NCBI GenBank assembly: GCA_021732995.1
Contig: JAKFWA010000036.1
Location: forward strand, 1 to 57,914
DNA from: Planctomycetaceae bacterium
Lineage (GTDB): Bacteria; Planctomycetota; Planctomycetia; Planctomycetales; Planctomycetaceae
Direction of reading: 5' to 3'
Length of the DNA stretch: 57,914 nucleotides
Position numbers and translations under genes: made by a program. A model generated the notes under the pieces. The model saw nothing but the letters and a program-made list of their open reading frames with translations, was not told the DNA's origin and did not search any database. This document shows positions 23,626-32,006 of the stretch, piece by piece. Position 1 is the first letter of the stretch. Each line of letters opens with the position of its first letter.

Positions 23626-25638
23626 CTACTCAACCACAAAATTGACCTTGGCGGTAGCCTGCTTCTGGCCGTGCAGGTCTTCGACTCGCAGCACCAGCGT
23701 GTAGGTGCCGGGTTCGAGTTGCTGGGGAATGGTGAACTCGTAGGCCAGAAAGTAATCGCGACGCTTGTTGCGGCAGAAGTCCTGATTGGTGTCGAACGGG
23801 ATCGACGCGACTTGCCGGCGGTCGCCCTGGTTTTTGTAGAACTCGACGGTCGATTTCAGGCTGGTGACGTAGCGGTCGCCTTGAGCCGCAATGCTCTTGA
23901 AGTTGTCGATCTCGGCGTAGAGCAGCACATTCAGGCCGGCGGCAAAGGTGCCGCGTTTGGTGCGTTCATAGCTGCCATAGGCGTCGATCTTGTCGCAGAA
24001 GACGAGGTTCCGCAGTTCGAGGTCTGCAACCTGCTTCAGTTCCTGAGTCGCCGCTCGCAACTGGGTTACTGTCTGAGTCGCCCGGTCGGCTCCGTGAGGC
24101 ATGCCTTGGGCGTCGAAGTAGTTGGAGATCGCCCACATCAGCTTCTGCCAGAACTCCTGCTCGCTCTGTTCGATGTTGCGAATCGGTTCGAGCGCCTGAT
24201 CGTTGCGGCCCGCGATCAGATAGAGCAGGCGCAGGTTGACGTGCTTGTGGACGTAATCGAGCTTCTCAGCTTCCGACGCGCCTGGAGCGACCGAAACGAG
24301 CTGGCTTTCCAGCGATGCGATCAGGCTGTTGACGTCCGGGTTACCAGCCGGAAGAGCGTTCGGCGCGGGCGTCTCATTCGCTGAAAACGCCCGCATTCCG
24401 CCGCGGAGCGGAGACGTGACCAGATTCTGAACTCCGGCCGCCGACAGGACGCTGGGCTTGTTTCTCTTTTGAGGATCCGTCGCACCAGGCGTAGTTGCCG
24501 GTTGAGCTGGCAACTGCGAAGGCGCTGCTGGCCCCAGCGTGTTCTGCTCAATGCTGGCGGCCGCACTGCCGTCCTGCGGAGCGATGGGGTTCGGAGCTGC
24601 GGGTTCACCGGCCTGCGGGAACAAAGGATTGGAGTTGCCGCGCAACATCGTTTCCGGAGAGATCGCGCGGTTCAGCGCATCGAACGGGTTCGTCCCGATG
24701 ATGCCGCGCGTCGGCACGACGGAATTGCTGGGAGCAGGAGCGGGTGTTGTCGTGGCTCCTGCGATTGTCTTGTTAGGCGGAGACAGCAGCGGCTGACTCT
24801 GTGACGGTCGGCCGGGAGTAATCACCGGTCCGTCATATTTGTTCGCGTTAGGGGTGATTACCGGACCGGCGTTGTTGATCGCCCCAGGCTGATTCGCAGG
24901 CAGGCCCAAAGGTTCAATGCCGCTGAGTGACACACCACCGCTGGGAGGCATTCCGCCCGCCAGCACGATGTTGCTGGGCGGTGCGACGGTCTTGGGAGTC
25001 TCCGCCATGAAGTGCACGGCGGGCATGATCGCTGGTCCGGACTGATCCGGGAGCTCCTGGCCCCCCGGTAGTGGCAGCGGCAGTTTGGTGCGTACTGGAA
25101 TCTCAGAGTGCCGGGGATCGGGCGCGGTGCGATCTTCGCTGTTGATGGACGCGGGCAGCTTGCGATTGTCAGCCAGTTGCTCGTTCTGATTGTCGTCCTT
25201 CGTGTCTGGCTTCTCGATCCGCAGGTGCTCGCGATAAATCTTGCGGACCAGAGCGGGTGACATGGCTCGATACTGCTTGCGTCGCAGATCACGCGTGCCA
25301 ACGGCTTCTTCGCTGACGAGTTCCTCAATCATCTCGTCAATGTCGCTGCCGCCGCGACCGCTGCCCGTGTCGCTGGATGCGTATTCGGTGCCTCGCAGGC
25401 CCGCGCGACCGGACGGACCACCACGGTCTTCATTCATGCGGTCGAGAATGCGTTTAGCACCGTCGATGTCACCGGCTTTGGCCAGTCGATTGGCTTCTTC
25501 GATCTGCCGTTGCGCCACCTGATCTTCGCGGTTGAGCTGATTCGTCTGGTGCGAAAACGGGCCGTCGAACGTCGCGCAGCCGGTCAAGCTGCAGGTCGCC
25601 AGTAGACACCAGGTACGGCCCAAGAACGGCAGCCTCAT
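23626..25638 (-). CDS. Large lipoprotein with Pro-rich linker and C-terminal beta domain
   Basis: 670 residues. The signal peptide ends in lipobox LTGC (Cys at 21). Residues 30-75 form a charged helix (QRQIEEANRLAKAGDIDGAKRIL), and a Pro/Ala/Asn-rich, probably disordered, stretch spans about 150-430. The last 230 residues form a folded domain: LRNLVFCDKIDAYGSYERTKRGTFAAGLNVLLYAEIDNF, then FCRNKRRDYFLAYEFTIPQQLEPGTYTLVLRVEDLHGQK, which has the look of an Ig-like or C2-like beta sandwich. I recall similar C-terminal domains in other planctomycetes but no function. It is probably anchored in the envelope. Confidence 0.8.
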   Translation of the reverse strand: MRLPFLGRTWCLLATCSLTGCATFDGPFSHQTNQLNREDQVAQRQIEEANRLAKAGDIDGAKRILDRMNEDRGGPSGRAGLRGTEYASSDTGSGRGGSDIDEMIEELVSEEAVGTRDLRRKQYRAMSPALVRKIYREHLRIEKPDTKDDNQNEQLADNRKLPASINSEDRTAPDPRHSEIPVRTKLPLPLPGGQELPDQSGPAIMPAVHFMAETPKTVAPPSNIVLAGGMPPSGGVSLSGIEPLGLPANQPGAINNAGPVITPNANKYDGPVITPGRPSQSQPLLSPPNKTIAGATTTPAPAPSNSVVPTRGIIGTNPFDALNRAISPETMLRGNSNPLFPQAGEPAAPNPIAPQDGSAAASIEQNTLGPAAPSQLPAQPATTPGATDPQKRNKPSVLSAAGVQNLVTSPLRGGMRAFSANETPAPNALPAGNPDVNSLIASLESQLVSVAPGASEAEKLDYVHKHVNLRLLYLIAGRNDQALEPIRNIEQSEQEFWQKLMWAISNYFDAQGMPHGADRATQTVTQLRAATQELKQVADLELRNLVFCDKIDAYGSYERTKRGTFAAGLNVLLYAEIDNFKSIAAQGDRYVTSLKSTVEFYKNQGDRRQVASIPFDTNQDFCRNKRRDYFLAYEFTIPQQLEPGTYTLVLRVEDLHGQKQATAKVNFVVE

Positions 25639-25868
25639 ATCGGCATCCTTGCCAGGGTGAGGTTCGAACTCATCTCGTTCGGCTGGTCGTGCGTGGCGTC
25701 ATGCCGGAACACGGGCCGAAAACCTGTGATGAGTGCAGTGATTTTTGATGTGAGCATCAGGCATTGAGGACTCAATGCCGGAAGGGGGCGGAAACCTAGT
25801 CAATTCTTCAATTTTCGGGCAAGACCGCTCTTCACATTCAAGTCTGTGAATCGGGCAATCGGCGCAAC
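25639..25868. other. Intergenic region with small hairpin
   Basis: Upstream of the large lipoprotein gene. GCATTGAG-GA-CTCAATGC at 25761-25778 is a perfect 8-bp stem with a two-base loop. No coding sequence is supported here. The promoter of the lipoprotein gene is expected in this stretch. Confidence 0.5.
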
Positions 25869-25869
25869 A

Positions 25870-25901
25870 AAAAAACCTCTGACGGAAGTCAGAGGTTTTT
25901 T
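25870..25901. terminator. Bidirectional intrinsic terminator next to tRNA-Leu
   Basis: A 14-bp perfect stem, AAAAAACCTCTGAC and its complement, around a GGAA tetraloop. A runs on the left and T runs on the right give U tracts in both directions. It sits 15 bases beyond the 3' end of the minus-strand tRNA gene, where it would end that transcript. Confidence 0.9.
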
Positions 25902-25916
25902 GAACTGCTGCGAGAC

Positions 25917-26002
25917 TGCCCAGGAAGGGACTCGAACCCCCATGAGGAATTACCCTCGCTAGGACCTGAACCTAGTGCGTCTGCCAATTTCGCCACCTGG
26001 GC
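25917..26002 (-). tRNA. tRNA-Leu (anticodon CAG)
   Basis: An 86-base class-II tRNA. The acceptor arms GCCCAGG and CCTGGGC pair fully, with A as discriminator base. The D-arm has GGCGAAATTGGCAGACGC, the anticodon arm CTAGG-TTCAGGT-CCTAG places CAG, a long variable arm GAGGGTAATTCCTC pairs well, and the T arm reads GGGGGTTCGAGTCCC. The 3' CCA is not encoded. A terminator follows at 25870-25901. Confidence 0.97.
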
Positions 26003-26103
26003 TCGCTCAGCGGGGCGGCAAGATAGGAAGTGGACACGGCGCGAGCAAGTGGTCCGTCGCTTTTTGAAACGACTGGCTCGCAACTACTGGCGGGCTGTAG
26101 CGA

Positions 26104-27606
26104 TTACTTCGGCGGCAGCACGGTGAAGGCCTTGCGGGTGATCTCCTGACCGCCGCTGCGAATCACGAGAAAATAGGTTCCCGGGGTTAGTGCGTCGTGG
26201 ATGTCGAAGGCGTAGTTGCTACGCAGGTTAGACCGCTCGACCACCTGCCCCACACGGTCGATCAGGTGATCCTCAAAATCGTGCAGATTGCACTCAATCC
26301 ACATGTCTTCATGAGGATGCGTCAACGTGCACTGCGCGATGATCGCTTCGCCGATGTGGAATACGTTCTTGCGATTGACCAGCAGATCGCCGAACATTTC
26401 TGAACCAATATCAAAACTCAGATACTTGTCGGACTCGCGAATGCGCGGCGAGTTGACGACCATTTTTCGCACCAGATCGCCGTCCAGCTCTTCGAGTTGC
26501 AGGGGGCCTGCGGCGGATCGCTCCTGGAACGGATCCAGCGTGTGTTCGGCTGCCACGCCACCCACCGCCACAACCAGCAGACAGGCGGCAAACGCTCCGG
26601 CAGCCATACGCGGATTGACTGCCGGAATGAAGCGGGGAGCTGCAGACGTGAAGCGTACGACTCCAGCGGCGAGCCGGTTGCCGCGCCGAGTCAGGCGGCG
26701 GACCCAGCGTCCGATCTTCTGCACGTCTTGCTCATTCAGGAAGGCAAAGTAGGTCGCGTAACACACAAGTGGAAAGATGTATAGGCCAAGCAGAATGGTC
26801 GTGCCGAGGTGGAAGGCCAAGCCCAGTCCGATCATGGTGATGCGACCCCAGCCGCGCCAGGCGAGGAAGACGAATAGCACCTCCCAGATAATCGTGATGT
26901 AGGCGGAGATGACGAGCGACGCCGGATAGAACGACGCCCATTCACCGATCGGGTTGGATGAATTCACGTTGGTGAGCATCCAGCTGCGCATCTGGTCGCT
27001 GCTGAAGAACGCAGCGGTGTGCATCTTCGTGAATGCGGCGCCGAGGTAAGTGATGCCGATCAGAACTTGGACGAGACGTCGTGGCCAGGCCGCCGATTTC
27101 GGTGCCCCCGATGTCCCCGGCCAGTTCCAACCATTGTCGAGTGCTCGCCGTCTTCGCAACAGGTTGTCGATCGACCAGACGTCGCCGCAGTTGGACAACG
27201 TCAGCAGCAGCAACGTATGGGACGCGATGACCGTGTATTTGGTCATGGTGCCCATGCAGTCCATGAGGGTCAGGTAGGTGTAGATGGCAAACGAAATGCC
27301 GAGCGACAAGCGTGACCACCAGCCGACGACCGACGTGCACAGCGTAAAAATCAGCACGGAAGCGAGGATGACAGCCGCCGTCCCCGAAGGCAGAGGCAGC
27401 ATGTCGGGAAAACCGTAATTCACCTGCAGCGGCGCGATGGCGCCGTCCAGGGAGTAGAACTCGCGGGCATGAAACCAGCGCGGCACCATGTCCAGCATGA
27501 TGACGACGGGCAGCATCATGCGGGCCAGAGCCAGCCCGTAGGGAACTTCTTCGTCGAAGAAGAACTTCGACAGATCCTGCTTGAATGTCTTCTTATGTTG
27601 AGTCAT
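26104..27606 (-). CDS. HTTM-domain membrane protein (vitamin K-dependent carboxylase-like)
   Basis: A 500-residue polytopic protein. The N-terminal two thirds form the HTTM (horizontally transferred transmembrane) domain related to gamma-glutamyl carboxylase: ALARMMLPVVIMLDMVPRW, then WSRLSLGISFAIYTYLTLMD, GITYLGAAFTKMH and GLAFHLGTTILLGLYIFPLVCYATYFAFL. After a final span near 355 comes a roughly 130-residue beta-rich extracytoplasmic tail ending GTYFLVIRSGGQEITRKAF. Bacterial HTTM proteins have no settled substrate. The gene lies 75 bases downstream of a partner gene on the same strand. Confidence 0.88.
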   Translation of the reverse strand: MTQHKKTFKQDLSKFFFDEEVPYGLALARMMLPVVIMLDMVPRWFHAREFYSLDGAIAPLQVNYGFPDMLPLPSGTAAVILASVLIFTLCTSVVGWWSRLSLGISFAIYTYLTLMDCMGTMTKYTVIASHTLLLLTLSNCGDVWSIDNLLRRRRALDNGWNWPGTSGAPKSAAWPRRLVQVLIGITYLGAAFTKMHTAAFFSSDQMRSWMLTNVNSSNPIGEWASFYPASLVISAYITIIWEVLFVFLAWRGWGRITMIGLGLAFHLGTTILLGLYIFPLVCYATYFAFLNEQDVQKIGRWVRRLTRRGNRLAAGVVRFTSAAPRFIPAVNPRMAAGAFAACLLVVAVGGVAAEHTLDPFQERSAAGPLQLEELDGDLVRKMVVNSPRIRESDKYLSFDIGSEMFGDLLVNRKNVFHIGEAIIAQCTLTHPHEDMWIECNLHDFEDHLIDRVGQVVERSNLRSNYAFDIHDALTPGTYFLVIRSGGQEITRKAFTVLPPK

Positions 27607-27681
27607 GAGACGATCCTTGTCTCGTTGGGAATGCCTGGCTGAAGTTGTGAAAGAGCTAACGACGACGGATTGCTGCGGCGA

Positions 27682-28335
27682 CTAGCGCTGGTCGACTTGC
27701 GAAACCGACATGGACGTCTCGCCGGACGCGATAGGCTCGGTGGAACGCAGCATCGGGTTCACCTGATAGAACGGTTTACCGCGGTTGGCGTCGCGCCAGA
27801 TTCGCGGGTTGTCACTCAGGCAGAAGCCAGCCTGATAGTCGTACCAGCCAGGATTCTGACCCAGCCGCTCCCCCCGCTCGTTCAGGACTTGGCGCACATG
27901 GAAGTAGGAATGTGGATCCTTGGGATCGTCGTAGCGCTTCGCCCATAACTCATCCGACAAGTTGTATTTCTTGGCCCAATTCTCCTCGACGACGTAAATT
28001 CGCTGCATCGGTTCGTGGTCCGTGTGGCGCAATGTATTCAAGGCCACTGATGCCGCGTGATTGACGAACGGGTCGTAATGCTCGCGGCTGATGTCGCCAA
28101 ACGGATCAAATTCGCCCCATGGACCGGGAGCGAGGCGATAGAAGCGGCCGCTTTCGCCCTCGCCGATAATGTGCAGGCGGTTCTCGTAGCAGGACCAGCC
28201 GCAGAACATGTCCCACACCAGAAAGTACATGACTGGGTGCGAGGAATGCTTAAAATTGAGGGCGTGCGAGGCTACTCCGAAGAGCAAGGCACCCAGATAA
28301 GCTGCGATCGTCCCAATGGCTAGCCAGCGTTTCAT
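27682..28335 (-). CDS. HTTM-associated protein with single N-terminal membrane anchor
   Basis: A 217-residue protein. An N-terminal hydrophobic segment (LAIGTIAAYLGALLFGVASHAL) anchors a domain rich in aromatic and charged residues: YFLVWDMFCGWSCYENR, LAPGPWGEFDPFGDISREHYDPF and YDDPKDPHSYFHVRQVLNERG. No catalytic family is recognised. It is directly upstream of the HTTM gene with 75 bases between, so an operon and a joint envelope function are likely. The Cys-rich FCGWSC stretch could hold a disulfide or metal. Confidence 0.75.
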   Translation of the reverse strand: MKRWLAIGTIAAYLGALLFGVASHALNFKHSSHPVMYFLVWDMFCGWSCYENRLHIIGEGESGRFYRLAPGPWGEFDPFGDISREHYDPFVNHAASVALNTLRHTDHEPMQRIYVVEENWAKKYNLSDELWAKRYDDPKDPHSYFHVRQVLNERGERLGQNPGWYDYQAGFCLSDNPRIWRDANRGKPFYQVNPMLRSTEPIASGETSMSVSQVDQR

Positions 28336-28627
28336 CGTGTCACTCCTTTGACCTGTCTTGTCTCGATGGGGTACTGAACTATCCGACTGCCGGGAAAGTG
28401 GGTCAATATCAGAGTGAAACGCGACGAAACCCCAGATCGGAAACCCATTCGACCGCGCTTCAAAACACGGAGACTAGGGCGTTTTGAAGAAGAGTTTACA
28501 GGGCAAGGCGATCCGACTATATGTTCCGCGCGTTTGACGCCTTGCAGATCATCAAAGCCGCTGTGCTGGCTGACTTTTTCCGCTCGGATCAAACCCTGAA
28601 ATATCGACCACCGACTGGAGGCAACAC
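28336..28627. promoter_or_regulatory. Divergent promoter region before acpP
   Basis: 292 bases between the HTTM-associated gene (minus) and acpP (plus). The GGAGG ribosome binding site of acpP lies at 28616-28620. No reading frame or strong palindrome is apparent. Confidence 0.4.
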
Positions 28628-28858
28628 GTGACAACGGAAGAGAAGGTCATCGGAATCGTCAGCGAGCAACTGGGTGTTCCGAAGGAAGAAGTCAGCCGCG
28701 CGTCATCCTTTGTGGATGACTTGAAGGCGGACTCTCTGGACGTCGTGGAACTCGTCATGGAGTTCGAAGACGAGTTCGGAATCCAGATTCCCGACGAAGA
28801 CTATGACAAGATCAAGACAGTCGGTGACGCCATCGATTACATTGAAGCGAAGAGCTGA
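28628..28858 (+). CDS. acpP: Acyl carrier protein
   Basis: A 76-residue acidic four-helix protein that carries fatty acyl chains. [15 protein letters not shown] contains the phosphopantetheine Ser36 in the DSL motif, followed by [25 protein letters not shown]. The start is GTG at 28628 with GGAGG seven bases upstream. fabF follows in the same direction after 167 bases, the usual acpP-fabF order. The length and sequence are those of a housekeeping ACP. Confidence 0.97.
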   Translation: MTTEEKVIGIVSEQLGVPKEEVSRASSFVDDLKADSLDVVELVMEFEDEFGIQIPDEDYDKIKTVGDAIDYIEAKS

Positions 28859-29025
28859 ACCAGCTCTGGAGCGGTTGCCACGTCGGGCAGCCGCTCATCT
28901 TGTGTTTTTCGGATGGATCCAGTCCTCAAGGTGCCTGGCTTAAGCCTGCCCGTTGTGAGGCGTGAACGCGCGGGTCCATCCTTTGTCCCGTGCAGATTTG
29001 TCTCACTGATGACGGCGAGCGGCAT

Positions 29026-30267
29026 ATGAGTAGACGAGTAGTCGTAACCGGAATCGGCGTCGTCACCTCTCTGGGATGTGAGGTGAACGAGTTTTGGGAC
29101 CGCATTTGCGCCGGCAAGAGTGGTGTCAGCTCTATCGAACGCTTTGATTGCTCGGAATACAAAGTCCGATTTGGCGGCGAGGTTAAGGGTTTTGAACTCA
29201 TCGAGCAGATGAGTATCGAAGCCAAGGAAGTGAAGCGTCTGGATCGCTTCGTGCAGTTCGCGATGGCGGCGGCCAGCAAGGCCATCGTGTCTTCCGGAAT
29301 CGACTTCCAGCAGGGCGATCCTTACCGGCATGGCGTGCTCGTCGGCAGCGGTATCGGCGGCCTGAATGAGATCGAGCAACAGCATGCGACGCTGTTTGAT
29401 CGCGGCCCGAACCGCGTTTCTCCGTTCATGATTCCTAAGCTGATGGTCAACGCGGCCAGCGGCAACATCTCCGTGAACTGGGGGCTGAAGGGTCCGAACA
29501 GCGCTGTGGCCACAGCGTGTGCTTCCGCTACGAATGCCATCGGCGATGCCTTCAAGCTCATTCAAAACGACATGGCCGATGTGATGATCACCGGCGGCAG
29601 CGAAGCCGCGATCACTCCGATGGGTCTGTCTGGTTTCGCGCGCATGGCCGCGCTGTCCACTCGCAACGATGAGCCCGAACGTGCGAGCCGTCCGTTCGAC
29701 AAGGACCGCGACGGCTTCGTGATGGCTGAAGGCGCCGGCGTGATCGTGCTCGAAGAATACGAGCATGCGAAGCAACGCGGTGCGAACATCCTCTGCGAAC
29801 TGATCGGCTACGGCATGTCGGCCGACGGCAATCACATGACCGCTCCGGACCCGGAAGGTCGCGGTGCCGCTCGTGCTATGCTGGGTGCGATCCGCGACGC
29901 CAAGCTGAATCCCGACGCGATTCAGTACGTCAACGCGCACGGCACCAGCACTCCGCTGGGTGATAAGGCCGAGTCGCTGGCGATCAAGACGGTCTACAAC
30001 GGCCATGCGTCGAAGCTCGCTGTCTCCAGCACCAAGAGCCAAATTGGACACCTGCTGGGCGCGTCCGGTGGTGTCGAGTTCGCCGTGTGCGTGCTGGCGC
30101 TCCAGAGTCAGACGGCCCCGCCGACGATCAATCTCGACAATCAGGATCCCGACTGCGATCTGGACTACGTCGCTCACGAGCCGCGTCAGTTGCCGATCAA
30201 TATCGTGATGAAGAACAGCTTCGGCTTCGGTGGCCACAATGCCTGCCTGATCCTGAGCAAGATCTAG
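29026..30267 (+). CDS. fabF: 3-oxoacyl-[acyl-carrier-protein] synthase II
   Basis: A 413-residue condensing enzyme that elongates acyl-ACP with malonyl-ACP. The catalytic triad is clear: Cys165 in VATACASATN, His305 in NAHGTSTPLGD and His342 in SQIGHLLGASGG, with Lys337 before it. The C-terminal FGFGGHNACLIL is the glycine-rich end. The start at 29026 fits the family (MSRRVVVTGIGVVTSLG); an upstream start at 28990 would add 12 unrelated residues. It follows acpP. Confidence 0.97.
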   Translation: MSRRVVVTGIGVVTSLGCEVNEFWDRICAGKSGVSSIERFDCSEYKVRFGGEVKGFELIEQMSIEAKEVKRLDRFVQFAMAAASKAIVSSGIDFQQGDPYRHGVLVGSGIGGLNEIEQQHATLFDRGPNRVSPFMIPKLMVNAASGNISVNWGLKGPNSAVATACASATNAIGDAFKLIQNDMADVMITGGSEAAITPMGLSGFARMAALSTRNDEPERASRPFDKDRDGFVMAEGAGVIVLEEYEHAKQRGANILCELIGYGMSADGNHMTAPDPEGRGAARAMLGAIRDAKLNPDAIQYVNAHGTSTPLGDKAESLAIKTVYNGHASKLAVSSTKSQIGHLLGASGGVEFAVCVLALQSQTAPPTINLDNQDPDCDLDYVAHEPRQLPINIVMKNSFGFGGHNACLILSKI

Positions 30268-30299
30268 GGCATCTGGCGTTTTTCGTTCCTAAAGATCGA

Positions 30300-30364
30300 A
30301 AGTAGCAGGCACACTCCGTGTGCCGTCCGCTATGGGTTACGGCACATGGAATGTGCCTACTACG
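30300..30364. repeat. Palindromic intergenic element (CACA/TGTG family)
   Basis: Two hairpins back to back: GGCACACTCCGTGTGCC and GGCACATGGAATGTGCC, the whole bounded by AGTAG and CTACT so that it is an inverted repeat overall. Half copies or relatives lie at 8613-8641 and 20728-20784. It follows the fabF stop by 33 bases. Confidence 0.8.
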
Positions 30365-30410
30365 TGTGGATCCTTGTGCCAGATTCCGCTGCAAAATCCG
30401 GACGATTCGT

Positions 30411-31172
30411 ATGACATCCCTCTCCGGAACGTGGTCCACAATCTCCATCGCGGGGAAGGCGGCCGACATCTTCGTCCCGGCGGGACCAGTGAAGACCGAC
30501 CGTGCCTTGTTGCATCTACACGGGCACGGCTTGGCGACGCTCAAGGACAACCCGGCATTCTCGGTCGAACTTGCTAAACACGGCCTGCGAGCGATCTGCC
30601 CGCACGGTCAGAGGTCGTGGTGGCTGCCGCGTGTGTGCACCGAGTTCGACGCGACGATGACGCCGTTCGAGTTCCTGCGCGATCACGTCGTGCCGTGGAT
30701 CAACCAGAACTGGGGCGCAGCCTGTCCGATGATCGGCCTGACGGGCGTCAGCATGGGCGGGCAGGGTGCGTTGCAGCTGGCCTACCGCCATGCGCGAGAT
30801 TTCCCGGTGGTCGCTGCAATTGCTCCCGCGATCGACTTCCAGCAGTGGTGGGGACAGGGCCTACCGCTCGACGAAATGTTCACATCCCGCGAAGCCGCGC
30901 GACAGCAGACGGCATTGCTGCATCTGCACCCGCTGAACTGGCCGCGACATCAACTGCTGGTCTGCGATCCGACGGATCACGAATGGATCGACAGTTCCGA
31001 GCGACTGGCCAGCAAACTCTATTCAATGGGCGTACCCTTCCAGTCCGACTTCACGACCAGCAACGGCGGTCACTCGTGGGACTATTTCAACGCGATGGCT
31101 CCCCGCGTGATTGGCTTTGTGGCGGAAGCACTGGAAGAAGAGTCGCGGCGCCTGCCTACTGCCAACGGCTGA
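30411..31172 (+). CDS. Alpha/beta hydrolase (esterase-like)
   Basis: A 253-residue cytoplasmic protein with no signal peptide. ALLHLHGHGLATLKDN is the oxyanion strand-loop, GLTGVSMGGQGALQLAYRH is the nucleophile elbow with the serine in GxSxGG, DPTDHEWID supplies the likely Asp, and NGGHSWDYF the His, all in the order of the fold. It resembles S-formylglutathione hydrolase or PHB-depolymerase-type esterases. The substrate is unknown. ATG 30411 is chosen because the upstream frame runs through the palindromic element. It is followed by a methyltransferase gene. Confidence 0.85.
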   Translation: MTSLSGTWSTISIAGKAADIFVPAGPVKTDRALLHLHGHGLATLKDNPAFSVELAKHGLRAICPHGQRSWWLPRVCTEFDATMTPFEFLRDHVVPWINQNWGAACPMIGLTGVSMGGQGALQLAYRHARDFPVVAAIAPAIDFQQWWGQGLPLDEMFTSREAARQQTALLHLHPLNWPRHQLLVCDPTDHEWIDSSERLASKLYSMGVPFQSDFTTSNGGHSWDYFNAMAPRVIGFVAEALEEESRRLPTANG

Positions 31173-31234
31173 GTCGTTGAGCCGTGTCGCCTGCACATCA
31201 CGATCTGCAATCAAACCCAGCAGCGAGGCTTCCG

Positions 31235-31837
31235 ATGCCTGAACTCGCCTCTCAATGGAACCAGAACTACGCTGAGAAGATGACCCCGTGGGACAGCGGC
31301 CTGCCCGACAAAGAACTGCGCCGTGCGCTCGATGAACTGCAACTCGCACCGTGCCGAGTGCTGGAACTGGGTTGTGGGACCGGAACGAATTCTGTCTATC
31401 TGGCCGAGCGTGGCTTTGATGTGACCGCCGTTGATTTCGCCCCTTTGGCACTCGAGCGCGGACGCCAGAAGGCCACAGAACGCGGCGTGAGCATCACCTG
31501 GATCTGTCACGACCTGTGCAATTTCGATCCGCCCGCCGCGCCTTATGACTTCCTGTTTGATCGTGGCTGCTACCACTGCGCCCGCCGCATCGACCTGCCG
31601 GGCTATCTCCGCACTCTGGAACGAGCGACAGCGGCGGGATCGCGGTATCTGGTTCTCACCGGTAACGCGAATGAGAAGATGGAACCCGGCCCGCCAACGC
31701 TGCACGAACACGAGATCCGCGACGAGTTGGGAACGCTCTTCGAAGTGGAATGGATCCGCGAAGTTCGCTTTGAAGACGCAGGCGAAGTTCCGGGGCCGCT
31801 GGCGTGGAGTTGCCTGCTCAAACGCCGCTCGATTTGA
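31235..31837 (+). CDS. Class I SAM-dependent methyltransferase, thiopurine-methyltransferase-like
   Basis: A 200-residue protein. MTPWDSGLPDKELRRAL is the family lead, VLELGCGTGTNSVYLAERG is the SAM-binding motif I, and VTAVDFAPLALERG motif II. Then comes DLCNFDPPAAPYDFLFDRGCYHC, close to motifs in TPMT/TehB-like enzymes. It is probably a small-molecule methyltransferase, maybe detoxifying. It lies 62 bases after the alpha/beta hydrolase and may share its transcript. GCGAGG is a possible ribosome binding site upstream of ATG 31235. Confidence 0.88.
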   Translation: MPELASQWNQNYAEKMTPWDSGLPDKELRRALDELQLAPCRVLELGCGTGTNSVYLAERGFDVTAVDFAPLALERGRQKATERGVSITWICHDLCNFDPPAAPYDFLFDRGCYHCARRIDLPGYLRTLERATAAGSRYLVLTGNANEKMEPGPPTLHEHEIRDELGTLFEVEWIREVRFEDAGEVPGPLAWSCLLKRRSI

Positions 31838-32006
31838 GGCCGACTGATGCGACGCCGTCGGTGAATGCACCTGTGCACAAGACCCACCTTGTCGCTGTTC
31901 GCGGCGTTTGAGTAGAACTCGCACCCTGATGCGGCTGCGCGATGATCCCGCTGCCGCTCAAACGAACAATTTCGAAGCGAATTGCTCTCAACGGATGGAG
32001 AGAATC

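Noticed and set aside
28837-30237. 466-codon minus-strand frame opposite fabF
   Set aside because: The plus strand carries all fabF catalytic motifs; the minus reading is a high-GC shadow.
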